A model generated the notes under the pieces. It did not search any database, was not told where the DNA came from, and saw only the letters and a list, made by a program, of their open reading frames with translations. From contig CAVCEE010000003.1 of the NCBI GenBank assembly GCA_963601185.1, positions 1-64,000 on the forward strand: a stretch of DNA of 64,000 nucleotides, written 5' to 3'. The position numbers and the translations under genes are program-made. This stretch comes from Limisoma sp963601185. Lineage in GTDB: Bacteria; Bacteroidota; Bacteroidia; Bacteroidales; Muribaculaceae. Positions 7,575 to 16,102 of this stretch are shown here, in pieces (within the stretch, counting starts at the first letter, position 1; each line of letters opens with the position of its first letter).

Positions 7575-8918
7575 TTATTTTTGGTTTAGGTATGTATCAA
7601 TCTTTGCTGCAGCCTGTCGTCCGCCGGCAATGCAGCGCACCACGAGGCTCGCACCTGTAGCGGCATCGCCGACCACAAACACGTTGCTCGGCAGTTCGGG
7701 CTGCTGTGGCTTGAGGAAGCCCATGGCGAGAAGCACAAGGTCGGCCTTGATTGTCTCGGTCTTGCCTGTAGGCTTCATCAACGGGCGACCGCCGTCGGGA
7801 TTGGGTTGCCATTCAACCTCTTCCACATCAACGCTCGTAACCTTGCCGTTCTTGCCGTTGAACTTGGTCGACGACAGGCACCAGCGGCGCTCGCAACCTT
7901 CTTCGTGGCTCGAACTTGTGCGGAGCACCTGTGGCCACATTGGCCACGGTGTGGCAGGGTTGAGTCCTACCGGCGGTTTTGGCATGATTTCAATCTGTGT
8001 CACCGATGTCGCGCCCTGGCGGATGCTTGTGCCGATGCAGTCGCTACCGGTATCGCCGCCGCCAATCACGAGCACTTTCTTGCCCTTGGCGGTTACGCGT
8101 TCGGCGTCAGAGAAGGTCTGTCCGGCAAGCACACGGTTCTGCTGACCGAGCAAGTCGAGGGCAAAGTGGATGCCCTTGAGGTCGCGGCCGGGGATATTGA
8201 GGTCGCGTGCCTGCGGTGTGCCTGTACATACGGCGTAGGCGTCGAAGCCTTGCGGCAGGTTGAGTATGTCGATGTCGGCGTTGGTCTCAAACTTGATGCC
8301 CTCTTCCTCCATAATCTTCACGCGGCGGTCGATGATAGCCTTGTTCAACTTGAAGTTGGGGATGCCGAAGCGGAGCAAGCCGCCGATATATTCCAAACGT
8401 TCGTAGACGGTCACTTCATAGCCGCGGCGGTTGAGTTGGTTGGCTGTGGCGAGTCCGGCAGGACCTGAGCCTATCACTGCCACACGCTTGCCGTTGCGCT
8501 TGGGTTGGCGCGGAACTACATAGCCTTCGCGGAAAGCCACCTCGGCGATGGCTGCCTCGTCCTCGCGGACGGTTACAGGGGCATCGGCGGTGAGTTTGAG
8601 CACGCAACTCTTCTCGCAGAGTGCTGGGCAGATGCGGCCGGTAAACTCTGGGAAGTCGTTGGTCATTGACAAGATCTCAAACGCCTCGTCCCATTTGCCT
8701 TTGTAGATGGCATCCTGAAATTCTGGTGGACGGTTGCCCAGCGGACATGCCCAGTGGCAGAACGGCACGCCGCAGTCCATGCAGCGCGATGCCTGAAGTT
8801 TGCGCTCGGAGGTGTTGAGCGTCTGCTCAACCTCTCCGAAGTCGCGGATACGGTCGTGGATGGGGCGATAGCCAGCCTCTTGGCGCGGGACGGTAAGAAA
8901 AGCCTTAGGATTACCCAT
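7575..8918 (-). CDS. gltD: Glutamate synthase (NADPH) small subunit
   Basis: 447-residue beta subunit of NADPH-GOGAT; it carries FAD, oxidises NADPH and passes electrons to GltB. Cysteine motifs for the low-potential 4Fe-4S clusters are at the N-terminus (CMDCGVPFCHWACP and CPALCEKSC), followed by an FAD-binding GSGPAGLATA near residue 150 and an NADPH-binding GGGDTGSD in the second Rossmann fold. The C-terminal MGFLKPQQ and FVVGDAATGAS segment is the conserved FAD-contact region. It follows gltB by 36 bp. Somewhat shorter than E. coli GltD (472), with the family order complete. Confidence 0.96.
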   Translation of the reverse strand: MGNPKAFLTVPRQEAGYRPIHDRIRDFGEVEQTLNTSERKLQASRCMDCGVPFCHWACPLGNRPPEFQDAIYKGKWDEAFEILSMTNDFPEFTGRICPALCEKSCVLKLTADAPVTVREDEAAIAEVAFREGYVVPRQPKRNGKRVAVIGSGPAGLATANQLNRRGYEVTVYERLEYIGGLLRFGIPNFKLNKAIIDRRVKIMEEEGIKFETNADIDILNLPQGFDAYAVCTGTPQARDLNIPGRDLKGIHFALDLLGQQNRVLAGQTFSDAERVTAKGKKVLVIGGGDTGSDCIGTSIRQGATSVTQIEIMPKPPVGLNPATPWPMWPQVLRTSSSHEEGCERRWCLSSTKFNGKNGKVTSVDVEEVEWQPNPDGGRPLMKPTGKTETIKADLVLLAMGFLKPQQPELPSNVFVVGDAATGASLVVRCIAGGRQAAAKIDTYLNQK

Positions 8919-8954
8919 TATGTTGTTTCGTTTTAATCGGTTGTGATGAATCTG

Positions 8955-11900
8955 TTAATAATCGCGTTGCACTTCGGCAATCTTCTGTTGGAGTTTGAGC
9001 ATCTGCTCTTCGGCGAGCACTCGCTTGTATTCGATCGGCGTTACTTGGATAAAGTCGTCGACGAAGCGATTCCACTCGTCAAGCATCTGGCGTGCAAGTG
9101 CCGAACCGGTGTAGCGGTAGTGCTGACGGATGAGTTCGTGCAACTCCTTGCGTGCGGTGGAGTCCTCGATGAGCGAGAGTTCCACCATCTCCATGTTGCA
9201 GAAATAGTCAAACTTGCGTTCAGGGTCCCAGACGTATGCCACGCCGCCGCTCATACCGGCAGCAAAGTTGCGGCCCGTCTCGCCGAGCACAACCACGCGT
9301 CCGCCGGTCATATACTCGCAGCAGTGGTCGCCTACGCCTTCAACAACGGCAATGGCGCCTGAGTTTCTCACTGCGAAACGCTCGCCGGCACGTCCGTTGA
9401 TGTAGACCTCGCCGCTCGTCGCTCCGTAGAGGAGGGTGTTGCCGGCGATGGTGTTCTTCTCGGCGGCAAAATTGCTTCTCACTGGCGGCATCACTGCGAT
9501 GCGTCCGCCGCTGAGTCCCTTGCCGAGATAGTCGTTGGCTTCGCCTTCGAGTTTGAAACTGATGCCATGGGCGAGGAATGCGCCGAAACTCTGTCCGGCT
9601 GAGCCTTTGAACTTCACGGCGATGCTCTCGTCGGCGAGTCCTGGGTTGCCGAATTTCTCAGCCACAAGACCGGAAATCATTGCTCCGACGGCGCGGTCGG
9701 TATTGCCGATGGCGTATTCGAGCGACACCTCTTTGCCGCACTCGAGTGCAGGGCGTGCCGCCTCGATGATTGAGCGGTCCATCACATGGTCGATGTCGTG
9801 TTGTTGCTCTTCGTTGTTGTGGATGGCTGCGTCGCTCTCCTCGCGGTGAAGCATGCGTGAGAAGTCGAGCAGGGCTGCCTTGTCGTTATAGTCGGAATGG
9901 CTGGTTTCGATGAGGTCGGTGCGTCCGATGATGTCATCAAACTTGCGGAAGCCCATCTCTGCCAAGTATTCGCGTACTTCCTCGGCGAGGAAGCGGAAAT
10001 AGTTCACCACATAGTCGGCGTGTCCGCGGAAATGGGTACGCAACTCTGGATTTTGGGTTGCCACACCTACAGGGCAAGTGTTGGAGTGGCATTTGCGCAT
10101 CATCACGCAGCCGAGCACGATGAGTACCGTTGTGCCGAAGCCGAACTCCTCAGCGCCGAGGAGTGCCATACTGATGATGTCGTGTCCGGTCTTGAGTTGA
10201 CCGTCGGTCTGCAGACGCACCTTGCCGCGCAAGCCGTTGCGCACGAGGGTCTGCTGGGTTTCGCTCAAACCGATTTCCGGCGAGATGCCGGCGTAGCGCA
10301 TCGACGATGCCGGAGATGCTCCTGTGCCGCCTTCTGCGCCCGAAACCACAATCAAGTCGGCTTTCGCTTTAGCCACACCGGCGGCGATTGTGCCGACACC
10401 GCTCTCTGCCACGAGTTTCACGCTGATTTTGGCCTTCGGATTGACGTTCTTGAGGTCGAATATCAACTGCGCGAGGTCCTCGATGGAGTAGATGTCGTGG
10501 TGAGGTGGGGGCGAAATCAGCGAGATGCCGGGGATGGAGTGACGCGTGCGTGCAATCACCTCATTGACCTTGAATCCTGGCAACTGACCGCCTTCTCCAG
10601 GCTTCGCTCCCTGTGCCACCTTTATCTGTATCTCTTCGGCGTTGACCAAGTATTCGGTGGTAACGCCAAAGCGTCCTGATGCTATCTGTTTTGTCTTGCT
10701 CGACAGTGAAACGCCGTCGACCTCAGCGTGGAAGCGGTCGCTGTCCTCGCCGCCTTCACCGGTGTTGCTGCGCGCTCCGAGCCGGTTCATTGCCAGAGCC
10801 AATGCCTCGTGGGCTTCCTTGCTGATTGCGCCAAACGACATAGCACCGGTCACAAAGTGCTTCACAATCTCTTCTACAGGTTCAACCTCATCGATGGAGA
10901 TTGGGTTTTTCTTGAATGTGAAGAAGTCGCGCAAGAATATCGGCTCTGCCTTGTGGTCTACGGCATGGGTAAATTCCTTGAACTTCTTGTAACTGCCCAA
11001 GCGTGTAGCCAACTGGAGTGTGGATATGGTCTCTGGATTCCAGGCGTGTCGCTCGCCGTCCTTGCGGAAGGAGAACTGTCCGATGTTAGGCAATAACGCA
11101 TCTTCGTTGTCCACGGCAAAGCCTTCGTCGTGGAAACGCTTGTAGTTCTCTGCAATCTCTTCCAGACGGATACCGCCGATTGTTGAGGTTGATGTGCCGA
11201 AATAAGCCTTCAGCAACTCTTCGCTCAAGCCCACAGCCTCGAAAATCTTTGCGCCGCGGTAGGAGCGGATGGTGCTGATACCCATCTTGCTCATCACCTT
11301 GTAGAGACCCTTGCGGAGGGCTTTGATATAGTTCTTTTCTGCTGTCTTGTAGTCCATCTGCACTTCGCCGCGGCGCACGATGTCATCGAGCACGGCAAAT
11401 GCCATATACGGGTTAATGGCACTAGCACCGTAGCCCAACAGGAGGGCGGCGTGCATCACTTCGCGAATTTCGCCGCTCTTCACGATGAGGGCGGTTTGCA
11501 CACGCTTCTGCACCGAGATGAGGTGATGGTGCACTGCACTCACTGCTAGCAGCGACGGGATGGCTGCGTGTTCGGCGTCGATATCCTCGTCGGTGAGCAC
11601 GATGTAGTTCACGCCTTCATCGACCGAGGCTTCAGCCTTGCGGCAGAGGTCGTGGAGTGCTTCCTGCAGTCCGGCTTTGCCTTTGGCTGCTTCGAAGAGC
11701 ATAGGCAACTTCACTGTGTTGAAGCCTTTGTAGCGGATGTTGCAGAGTATGTCGAGTTGGGTGTTGTTGAGCACTGGGTGGGGCAGACGCACCATCTTGC
11801 AGTGCGACTCGTTGGGCACGAGGATGTTCATGCCAACCGCTCCGATATATTCCGACAGCGACATAACGAGTTCCTCGCGGATTGGGTCGATAGCAGGGTT

Positions 11901-13490
11901 GGTTACCTGTGCAAACTGCTGACGGAAGTAGTTGAACAACAGTTGCGGGCGGTTGCTCAACACAGCCAACGGGGTGTCGTTACCCATTGATGCCGTGGGC
12001 TCTGCGCCGTTGGCACACATCGGTATGATGGTGCGCTCGATGTCTTCGCGAGTGAAACCGAAGGCGCGCAGACGGCGACCGAAGTGGCTCACAGCGTTGT
12101 CCACCTTACGTCCGCTGCGGAGATTGTGGAGTTCGATACGGTTGGTCGACAGCCACTGGCGGTAGGGACGCGCGGTGGCAAGTTGCTCCTTGAGTTCGCC
12201 GTCGTAGAAGATTTTGCCTTCCTGAGTGTCGACGAGCAGGATTTTGCCTGGTTGCAGACGACCTTTTTCCTTGATTTCCGAAGGTTCGAAATTGATTACT
12301 CCGGCCTCACTTGCCACCACCATCATATCGTTGTTGGTGATGAGGTAGCGTGCCGGGCGCAGACCGTTACGGTCGAGCATTCCGCCGGCATAGCGGCCGT
12401 CGCTGAAGAGCAGTGCGGCAGGGCCGTCCCACGGCTCCATAAGGATGGAGTGATATTCGTAGAAGGCTTTCAGGTCCTCGCTGATAGGGTTCTTGTCGTT
12501 GAACGACTCAGGCACGAGCATCGCCATGGCGTGCGGTAGGCTGAGTCCCGACATAACGAAAAATTCCAGCACGTTGTCGAGCGATGCGGAGTCGCTCATA
12601 TCAGGTTGGATGATAGGACGTATGTCCTTAACGTTGCCGAGCGTAGGCGTAGACAGCACGCTTTCTCTCGCTTCCATCCATGCGCGGTTGCCGCGGATGG
12701 TGTTAATCTCTCCGTTGTGCGCCAAGAGGCGGAACGGCTGTGCGAGGCTCCACGTCGGGAACGTGTTGGTGCTGAAACGTGAGTGCACGAGGGCGAGGCC
12801 GCTCGTGAAGTATGGTTGTGTCAAGTCGGGGAAGTATTCGCGCACCTGTGTCGACGAGAGCATTCCCTTGTAGACTATATTTTTGCTTGAAAGTGAAACG
12901 ACATAGAAGTCCTTGTCGTTGATGCGGCGCTCAATACGCTTGCGGATGAGGTAGAGAGTGCGCTCGAAATTGTCGACATCGGTCACGCCTGTTACAAACA
13001 GTTGCTTGATGTCGGGCTCTGTGGCCAAGGCGTCCTTGCCGAGAATCTGCGAGTTGACCGGCACATTGCGGAGGTGCATAAGGGTGAGTCCCTCTCGCTC
13101 AATCTCTTCGATGATGATGCTCAGGATGGCAGATTGGCGTTTCTCGTCCTTTGGGAGGAATACAAGACCGGTGCCATATTTGCCTTTCTCCGGCACTGGA
13201 ATGCCTTGCAGAAGAATAAACTCGTGTGGTATCTGCAAAAGGATACCGGCTCCGTCGCCTGTCTTGTTGTCGGCGCCTTCTGCTCCACGGTGCTTCATGT
13301 TTTCGAGCACCTTCAATGCGGAGTCTACCAGTTCATGCGATTTGTCGCCGTGGATGTTGACGAGCATGCCCACACCGCATGCGTCGTGTTCGTAAGATGA
13401 ATCATACAGCCCCAAGGGCTGCTGGCTTTGTTCGCCTGATTCCTGCGTTTTCTGAGAAAAACGCTGTTGCTGATTTAATTTATCTGTCAT
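8955..13490 (-). CDS. gltB: Glutamate synthase large subunit
   Basis: 1511-residue GOGAT alpha subunit, making two glutamates from glutamine and 2-oxoglutarate. The class II amidotransferase nucleophile is Cys38 (DACGVGMLV), preceded by a 37-residue Gln/Ser-rich propeptide that should be removed. The central and FMN-binding synthase domains follow (GGTGASPASSMRYAG), then the 3Fe-4S cysteines (CVMMRKCHSNTCPVG), and the C-terminal GXGXG beta-helix domain (GGRIAVMPP, GGRVVVLGETG, MSGGVAYVWD). Length is standard for bacterial GltB. First gene of gltB-gltD-asnB-dapL; a textbook Bacteroidetes promoter lies 40-70 bp upstream. Confidence 0.97.
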   Translation of the reverse strand: MTDKLNQQQRFSQKTQESGEQSQQPLGLYDSSYEHDACGVGMLVNIHGDKSHELVDSALKVLENMKHRGAEGADNKTGDGAGILLQIPHEFILLQGIPVPEKGKYGTGLVFLPKDEKRQSAILSIIIEEIEREGLTLMHLRNVPVNSQILGKDALATEPDIKQLFVTGVTDVDNFERTLYLIRKRIERRINDKDFYVVSLSSKNIVYKGMLSSTQVREYFPDLTQPYFTSGLALVHSRFSTNTFPTWSLAQPFRLLAHNGEINTIRGNRAWMEARESVLSTPTLGNVKDIRPIIQPDMSDSASLDNVLEFFVMSGLSLPHAMAMLVPESFNDKNPISEDLKAFYEYHSILMEPWDGPAALLFSDGRYAGGMLDRNGLRPARYLITNNDMMVVASEAGVINFEPSEIKEKGRLQPGKILLVDTQEGKIFYDGELKEQLATARPYRQWLSTNRIELHNLRSGRKVDNAVSHFGRRLRAFGFTREDIERTIIPMCANGAEPTASMGNDTPLAVLSNRPQLLFNYFRQQFAQVTNPAIDPIREELVMSLSEYIGAVGMNILVPNESHCKMVRLPHPVLNNTQLDILCNIRYKGFNTVKLPMLFEAAKGKAGLQEALHDLCRKAEASVDEGVNYIVLTDEDIDAEHAAIPSLLAVSAVHHHLISVQKRVQTALIVKSGEIREVMHAALLLGYGASAINPYMAFAVLDDIVRRGEVQMDYKTAEKNYIKALRKGLYKVMSKMGISTIRSYRGAKIFEAVGLSEELLKAYFGTSTSTIGGIRLEEIAENYKRFHDEGFAVDNEDALLPNIGQFSFRKDGERHAWNPETISTLQLATRLGSYKKFKEFTHAVDHKAEPIFLRDFFTFKKNPISIDEVEPVEEIVKHFVTGAMSFGAISKEAHEALALAMNRLGARSNTGEGGEDSDRFHAEVDGVSLSSKTKQIASGRFGVTTEYLVNAEEIQIKVAQGAKPGEGGQLPGFKVNEVIARTRHSIPGISLISPPPHHDIYSIEDLAQLIFDLKNVNPKAKISVKLVAESGVGTIAAGVAKAKADLIVVSGAEGGTGASPASSMRYAGISPEIGLSETQQTLVRNGLRGKVRLQTDGQLKTGHDIISMALLGAEEFGFGTTVLIVLGCVMMRKCHSNTCPVGVATQNPELRTHFRGHADYVVNYFRFLAEEVREYLAEMGFRKFDDIIGRTDLIETSHSDYNDKAALLDFSRMLHREESDAAIHNNEEQQHDIDHVMDRSIIEAARPALECGKEVSLEYAIGNTDRAVGAMISGLVAEKFGNPGLADESIAVKFKGSAGQSFGAFLAHGISFKLEGEANDYLGKGLSGGRIAVMPPVRSNFAAEKNTIAGNTLLYGATSGEVYINGRAGERFAVRNSGAIAVVEGVGDHCCEYMTGGRVVVLGETGRNFAAGMSGGVAYVWDPERKFDYFCNMEMVELSLIEDSTARKELHELIRQHYRYTGSALARQMLDEWNRFVDDFIQVTPIEYKRVLAEEQMLKLQQKIAEVQRDY

Positions 13491-13529
13491 AATCCCGCTT
13501 TTAACCTCTGTTTACTTACAAATTGATTG

Positions 13530-13560
13530 CAAAGTTAGCCAAAAATAAGAGAACAACAAA
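13530..13560 (-). promoter_or_regulatory. Promoter of the gltB-gltD-asnB-dapL operon
   Basis: The minus strand has -33 TTTG (13560-13557), a 19-bp spacer, and -7 TAACTTTG (13537-13530). Both boxes and the spacing fit the Bacteroidetes consensus. Predicted transcription start is near 13523, giving a leader of about 33 nt before the gltB ATG. Confidence 0.85.
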
Positions 13561-13669
13561 CAAATGTTAGAAAAAATGAGCGATTTTGTAGTAAAACGAT
13601 TATTATATTTTCATTTCATGGAAAAATGAAAGCAAAAATCGATATTTTAAGACTTCTTTCATATTCGTT

Positions 13670-13736
13670 AGCGTTTTTTATGCTTCACTCGCCTTGCATT
13701 ATTCTAATAAGACAGGCTGCGCCTAGGCAGAGCAAT
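13670..13736. repeat. Junction copy of the GCTGCGCC/TTCACTCG repeat (copy C)
   Basis: The order TGCTTCACTCGCCTTGCATTA - spacer - ACAGGCTGCGCCTAGGCAGAGCA repeats the junction found at 14035-14084 (TCTTCACTCGGCTTGCACTA - spacer - ATAGGCTGCGCCTCGG), with about 80% identity in the conserved parts. It is a diverged unit of the promoter-bearing repeat family described at 13995-14136. Confidence 0.65.
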
Positions 13737-13790
13737 GTTGTCCTAAATAGTCTCGGGGCAAAATGAGCGGAAAAACATATCAGCGAGAGT

Positions 13791-13877
13791 GTGCGCTCCG
13801 TCGGAGCGCCGTATTGCTAACCCCAGGTTTCAACCTGGGGCAATGGACATAGAGAAATGCGCCCTGTAAGCGGCGCT
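13791..13877 (-). repeat. Dispersed compound palindrome, copy R3 (type A end, inverted)
   Basis: Reverse-complement counterpart of R1 (1589-1676): GCGCTCC-GTC-GGAGCGC, then CGTATTGCTAA, the palindrome CCCCAGGTTTCAACCTGGGG, then ATAGAGAAATGCGCCC and the GGCGC end. Compared with R1, two base pairs of the central stem are exchanged on both arms, so pairing is kept. Confidence 0.8.
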
Positions 13878-13911
13878 ACCAGCACCATCATAGCATCGGC
13901 TTGTGCTGGCA

Positions 13912-13994
13912 GCACCCCGACGGGGTGCAAGTCGTTGGTTGTCAGTTTCTACGGGCTGAAGCCCGTGGTTAGCAACACGGCGCACCTACGGCGC
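13912..13994 (-). repeat. Dispersed compound palindrome, copy R4 (type B end, inverted)
   Basis: GCACCCCGACGGGGTGC end hairpin, a spacer of about 20 bp, the central palindrome ACGGGCTGAAGCCCGT, TTAGCAACA, then CGGCGCACCTACGGCGC. Matches the reverse complement of R2 (1991-2074). The upstream GTGCTGGCAGCACCCCG (13903-13919) recurs inverted at 4623-4639. Confidence 0.8.
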
Positions 13995-14136
13995 GCTGCG
14001 CCTCGGCAGAGCAAAATCTGTAAACTTGTTTTGCTCTTCACTCGGCTTGCACTATTTTTAGATAAGATAGGCTGCGCCTCGGAAATGAAAATTGGAACAA
14101 GTTCCTTTTCATTTCACTCGGCTTGCACTATCTTTG
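13995..14136 (+). repeat. Two tandem promoter-bearing inverted repeats (copies A and B)
   Basis: Copy A (about 13995-14066) is GCTGCGCCTCGGC-AGAGCAAAA-loop-TTTTGCTCT-TCACTCGGCTTGCACTA; copy B (about 14066-14136) is GCTGCGCCTCGG-AAATGAAAA-loop-TTTTCATTT-CACTCGGCTTGCACTATCTTTG. The outer sequences are conserved, while the inner arms differ completely between copies yet pair perfectly within each copy. The right end of copy B contains the -7 box TATCTTTG in front of the next gene. Confidence 0.75.
14107..14136 (+). promoter_or_regulatory. Promoter of the HMA-thioredoxin-Fur operon, carried by a repeat
   Basis: -7 TATCTTTG (14129-14136) is an exact TAnnTTTG match; TTTC at 14107-14110 stands 18 bp upstream in place of TTTG. 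It lies 18 bp before the ATG at 14154 and inside repeat copy B, whose left and right arms would form a hairpin across the -33 region. Confidence 0.65.
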
Positions 14137-14153
14137 CACTCAAAATCAAAGTT

Positions 14154-14360
14154 ATGGAACGGAAATTCAAGACATCGGCAAAGTGTGCCGGTTGTGTAAA
14201 GGCTATCGGCGAGAAATTGTCTGCGGTACTCAGCGATGGCGACTGGTCAATCGACCTCAATTCTGCCGACCGTGTGCTCTCTGTCTCTGCTGACGAGCCT
14301 ACGGATGCCGTAATCGAGCAACTTGTGCGCGAGGCTGGCTTCAAAATTGAAAAAATCTAA
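14154..14360 (+). CDS. Heavy-metal-associated (HMA) domain protein
   Basis: A 68-residue, single-domain protein of the HMA/copper-chaperone type, MERKFKTSAKCAGCVKAI..., with a CxxC metal site (CAGC at residues 11-14) and the alternating beta-alpha pattern ending VREAGFKIEKI. Such proteins bind Cu(I) or other soft metals, often delivering them to P-type ATPases, though many Bacteroidales examples are uncharacterised. The ATG at 14154 was chosen because a promoter -7 box lies 18 bp upstream and upstream codons in frame run through repeat sequence. First gene of a plus-strand trio with a thioredoxin lipoprotein (13 bp downstream) and a Fur-family regulator. Confidence 0.85.
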   Translation: MERKFKTSAKCAGCVKAIGEKLSAVLSDGDWSIDLNSADRVLSVSADEPTDAVIEQLVREAGFKIEKI

Positions 14361-14373
14361 TTTCGATAAGTAT

Positions 14374-14871
14374 ATGAACAAATGTTTTGCAACGGTTGCT
14401 GTGGCTGCTGTCGCTCTCCTTTCCGCATGCAGCGGTAGTGATTCTAAGTCTGCCGACTCTTCGGCGGCTGACTCTTCGGCTGTGGCGCAGACGGAAACGG
14501 AAGGAGGAGAGGCTAAGGTTGTCGACCTTACTCTCGATATGTTTGGCAAGCAGGTGCTCGACCTTAATGCCGATGTGCCCAAGTATCTCGGCAGCCGTCC
14601 GTGCGTAATCGATTTCTATGCCACTTGGTGCGGCCCGTGTTCGCAGATGTCGCCGGTGGTGGAAAAACTTTCCGGGAAGTTTGCAGGCAAGGTGGATTTC
14701 TACCGTGTGGACATCGACAAGGAGGAGGAACTGGCATCCGACGTGTTTGGCGTGACTGCCGTGCCTACGTTTGTCTATATCGATATGAACGGCTCTATCA
14801 ACACCTCGATGGGTGCTTCTTCGGAGTCGGAGATGATTGCCAACATCACCAAGTTTTGTCTTGACCGTTAG
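14374..14871 (+). CDS. Thioredoxin-fold lipoprotein
   Basis: 165 residues. The N-terminus is a lipoprotein signal (KCFATVAVAAVALLSACSG, lipobox Cys near residue 19), followed by a Ser/Ala-rich linker and a thioredoxin domain (about residues 45-165) with the active site WCGPC in FYATWCGPCSQM and the cis-proline loop AVPTF. Likely membrane-anchored in the periplasm, where it would reduce or exchange disulfides; the partner is unknown. Sitting between an HMA protein and a Fur-family regulator suggests a role in keeping metal-binding cysteines reduced, which is inference. Spacing to neighbours is 13 and 5 bp, consistent with one transcript. Confidence 0.85.
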   Translation: MNKCFATVAVAAVALLSACSGSDSKSADSSAADSSAVAQTETEGGEAKVVDLTLDMFGKQVLDLNADVPKYLGSRPCVIDFYATWCGPCSQMSPVVEKLSGKFAGKVDFYRVDIDKEEELASDVFGVTAVPTFVYIDMNGSINTSMGASSESEMIANITKFCLDR

Positions 14872-14876
14872 GCGTT

Positions 14877-15305
14877 ATGACCGATGAAGCGGTATATATG
14901 GAGAAACTCGAGGCGCGTGGCATAAAACCTACTGCTATGCGCATCCTCATACTGCGCACAATGATGCAGTCGCGGCAGGCAATGTCGCTTATCGACATTG
15001 TTGATATGCTCGTCACGGCGGAAAAGTCCACGGTGTCGCGCACGTTGTCGCTCTTCCTTTCGCATCATCTTGTGCATAGCATCGACGACGGTAGCGGTGC
15101 GCTGAAGTATGCCGTCTGTGGCGACTCTTGCTCCTGTGAGGTGGACGACCTCCATGTGCATTTCTTCTGCACGCATTGTCAACGCACTCTCTGTCTCCGT
15201 GGGCAGCCAGTGCCGATGGTGCATCTGCCAGACGGTTTCTCGCTCGACAGTGTCAATTATGTGATGAAGGGGATCTGTTCAGACTGCGCCCACAGAAATT
15301 CTTAG
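14877..15305 (+). CDS. Fur-family metal-responsive transcriptional regulator
   Basis: 142 residues. A winged-helix DNA-binding half (KPTAMRILILRTMMQ, STVSRTLSLF) precedes a dimerisation/metal half with HVHFFCTHC and GICSDC, the two CxxC pairs of the structural zinc site. It belongs to the Fur/Zur/PerR superfamily; the exact metal cannot be told, but structural-zinc pairs and association with an HMA protein fit zinc or copper-linked control. The last gene of the HMA-thioredoxin-Fur trio, starting 5 bp after the previous stop. Its stop overlaps the 3' end of the convergent TIGR02757 gene by 4 bp. Confidence 0.88.
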   Translation: MTDEAVYMEKLEARGIKPTAMRILILRTMMQSRQAMSLIDIVDMLVTAEKSTVSRTLSLFLSHHLVHSIDDGSGALKYAVCGDSCSCEVDDLHVHFFCTHCQRTLCLRGQPVPMVHLPDGFSLDSVNYVMKGICSDCAHRNS

Positions 15306-16102
15306 ATTTTCACGCCCTCGCCGGTGTACTTGTTGCCTACGCCTATGCCGAACAGGGCAAAGTCGTAGACCACCGGGTCGTCGGGACGGAGGCTGCGCAA
15401 GAGCGACGTGAGTTGCTCCACGGCCTTGCGGTCGTTGCCGCGCCGGGTGAGGAGTCCGAGCGCGCGTGCGGTGTTACCAACATGCACGTCAAGGGGAATA
15501 AACAGTTGCGACGGTCGGATTGACGACCACACGCCGAGGTCGACGATGCCGTCGTTGCGCACGAGCCATCGCAGTGCCATATTGATGCGTTTCAGTGCCG
15601 TGGTGTCGAGTCCCGATGGCAGACAGCGGCTGTTTGCCTCGCCTCCGTTGGCATCGGCAAACTCCTGCGACAATAGTCGCACAAGTTCCCACGAGGGGAA
15701 CGCCTCTTCGCCCACCTTGTTGGCTTTGGCAAAGGCATCTATGGAGGGATAACGGCTATAGACGGCGTGAAGCCCACGCAGAAAATAGGCAAAATCATCG
15801 GAGAAAAACGTGCGGTGGATGTTGAAGCGTTCGCCGAGTTCCTCGTAACCCTTGTCCATCACGTAGTTATATGGCTGGAAGTCCATCAGCCGTAGCATCT
15901 TGTTGCAGTTGTTGCAAATCATCTTGCGGTTGCCCCAGGCTATTGTGGCTGAGAGGAATGCCGCAATCTCGATGTCGACAAGTGTTGTGAAGCGGCGCGG
16001 AAACTGCACCGGGTCTGCGTCGACAAACTCCGGCGCATTGATGCGCCGAGCCTCGCTGTCGAGCAGGTCTGCTACCTCGGGCAAGATTATCGGGGCATCC
16101 AT
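15302..16102 (-). CDS. TIGR02757 family protein (DUF2400)
   Basis: 266 residues matching the TIGR02757/DUF2400 family, common in Bacteroidetes and of unknown biochemical function. Recognisable family features are the opening ILPEVADLLD-like helix, DPVQFPRRF, the IAAFLSATIAWGNRKMI segment and the C-terminal LDVHVGNTARALGLL, DFALFGIGV. No signal peptide or membrane segment is seen, so cytoplasmic. Its ATG lies inside the 3' end of metH (16-bp overlap), so translation is probably coupled. Whether the link with methionine synthase is functional is not known. Confidence 0.85.
   Translation of the reverse strand: MDAPIILPEVADLLDSEARRINAPEFVDADPVQFPRRFTTLVDIEIAAFLSATIAWGNRKMICNNCNKMLRLMDFQPYNYVMDKGYEELGERFNIHRTFFSDDFAYFLRGLHAVYSRYPSIDAFAKANKVGEEAFPSWELVRLLSQEFADANGGEANSRCLPSGLDTTALKRINMALRWLVRNDGIVDLGVWSSIRPSQLFIPLDVHVGNTARALGLLTRRGNDRKAVEQLTSLLRSLRPDDPVVYDFALFGIGVGNKYTGEGVKI

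Noticed and set aside
13857..14153. An upstream start for the HMA protein giving 167 residues
   Set aside because: The extra codons run through two repeat elements and the promoter; the ATG at 14154 fits the HMA family.
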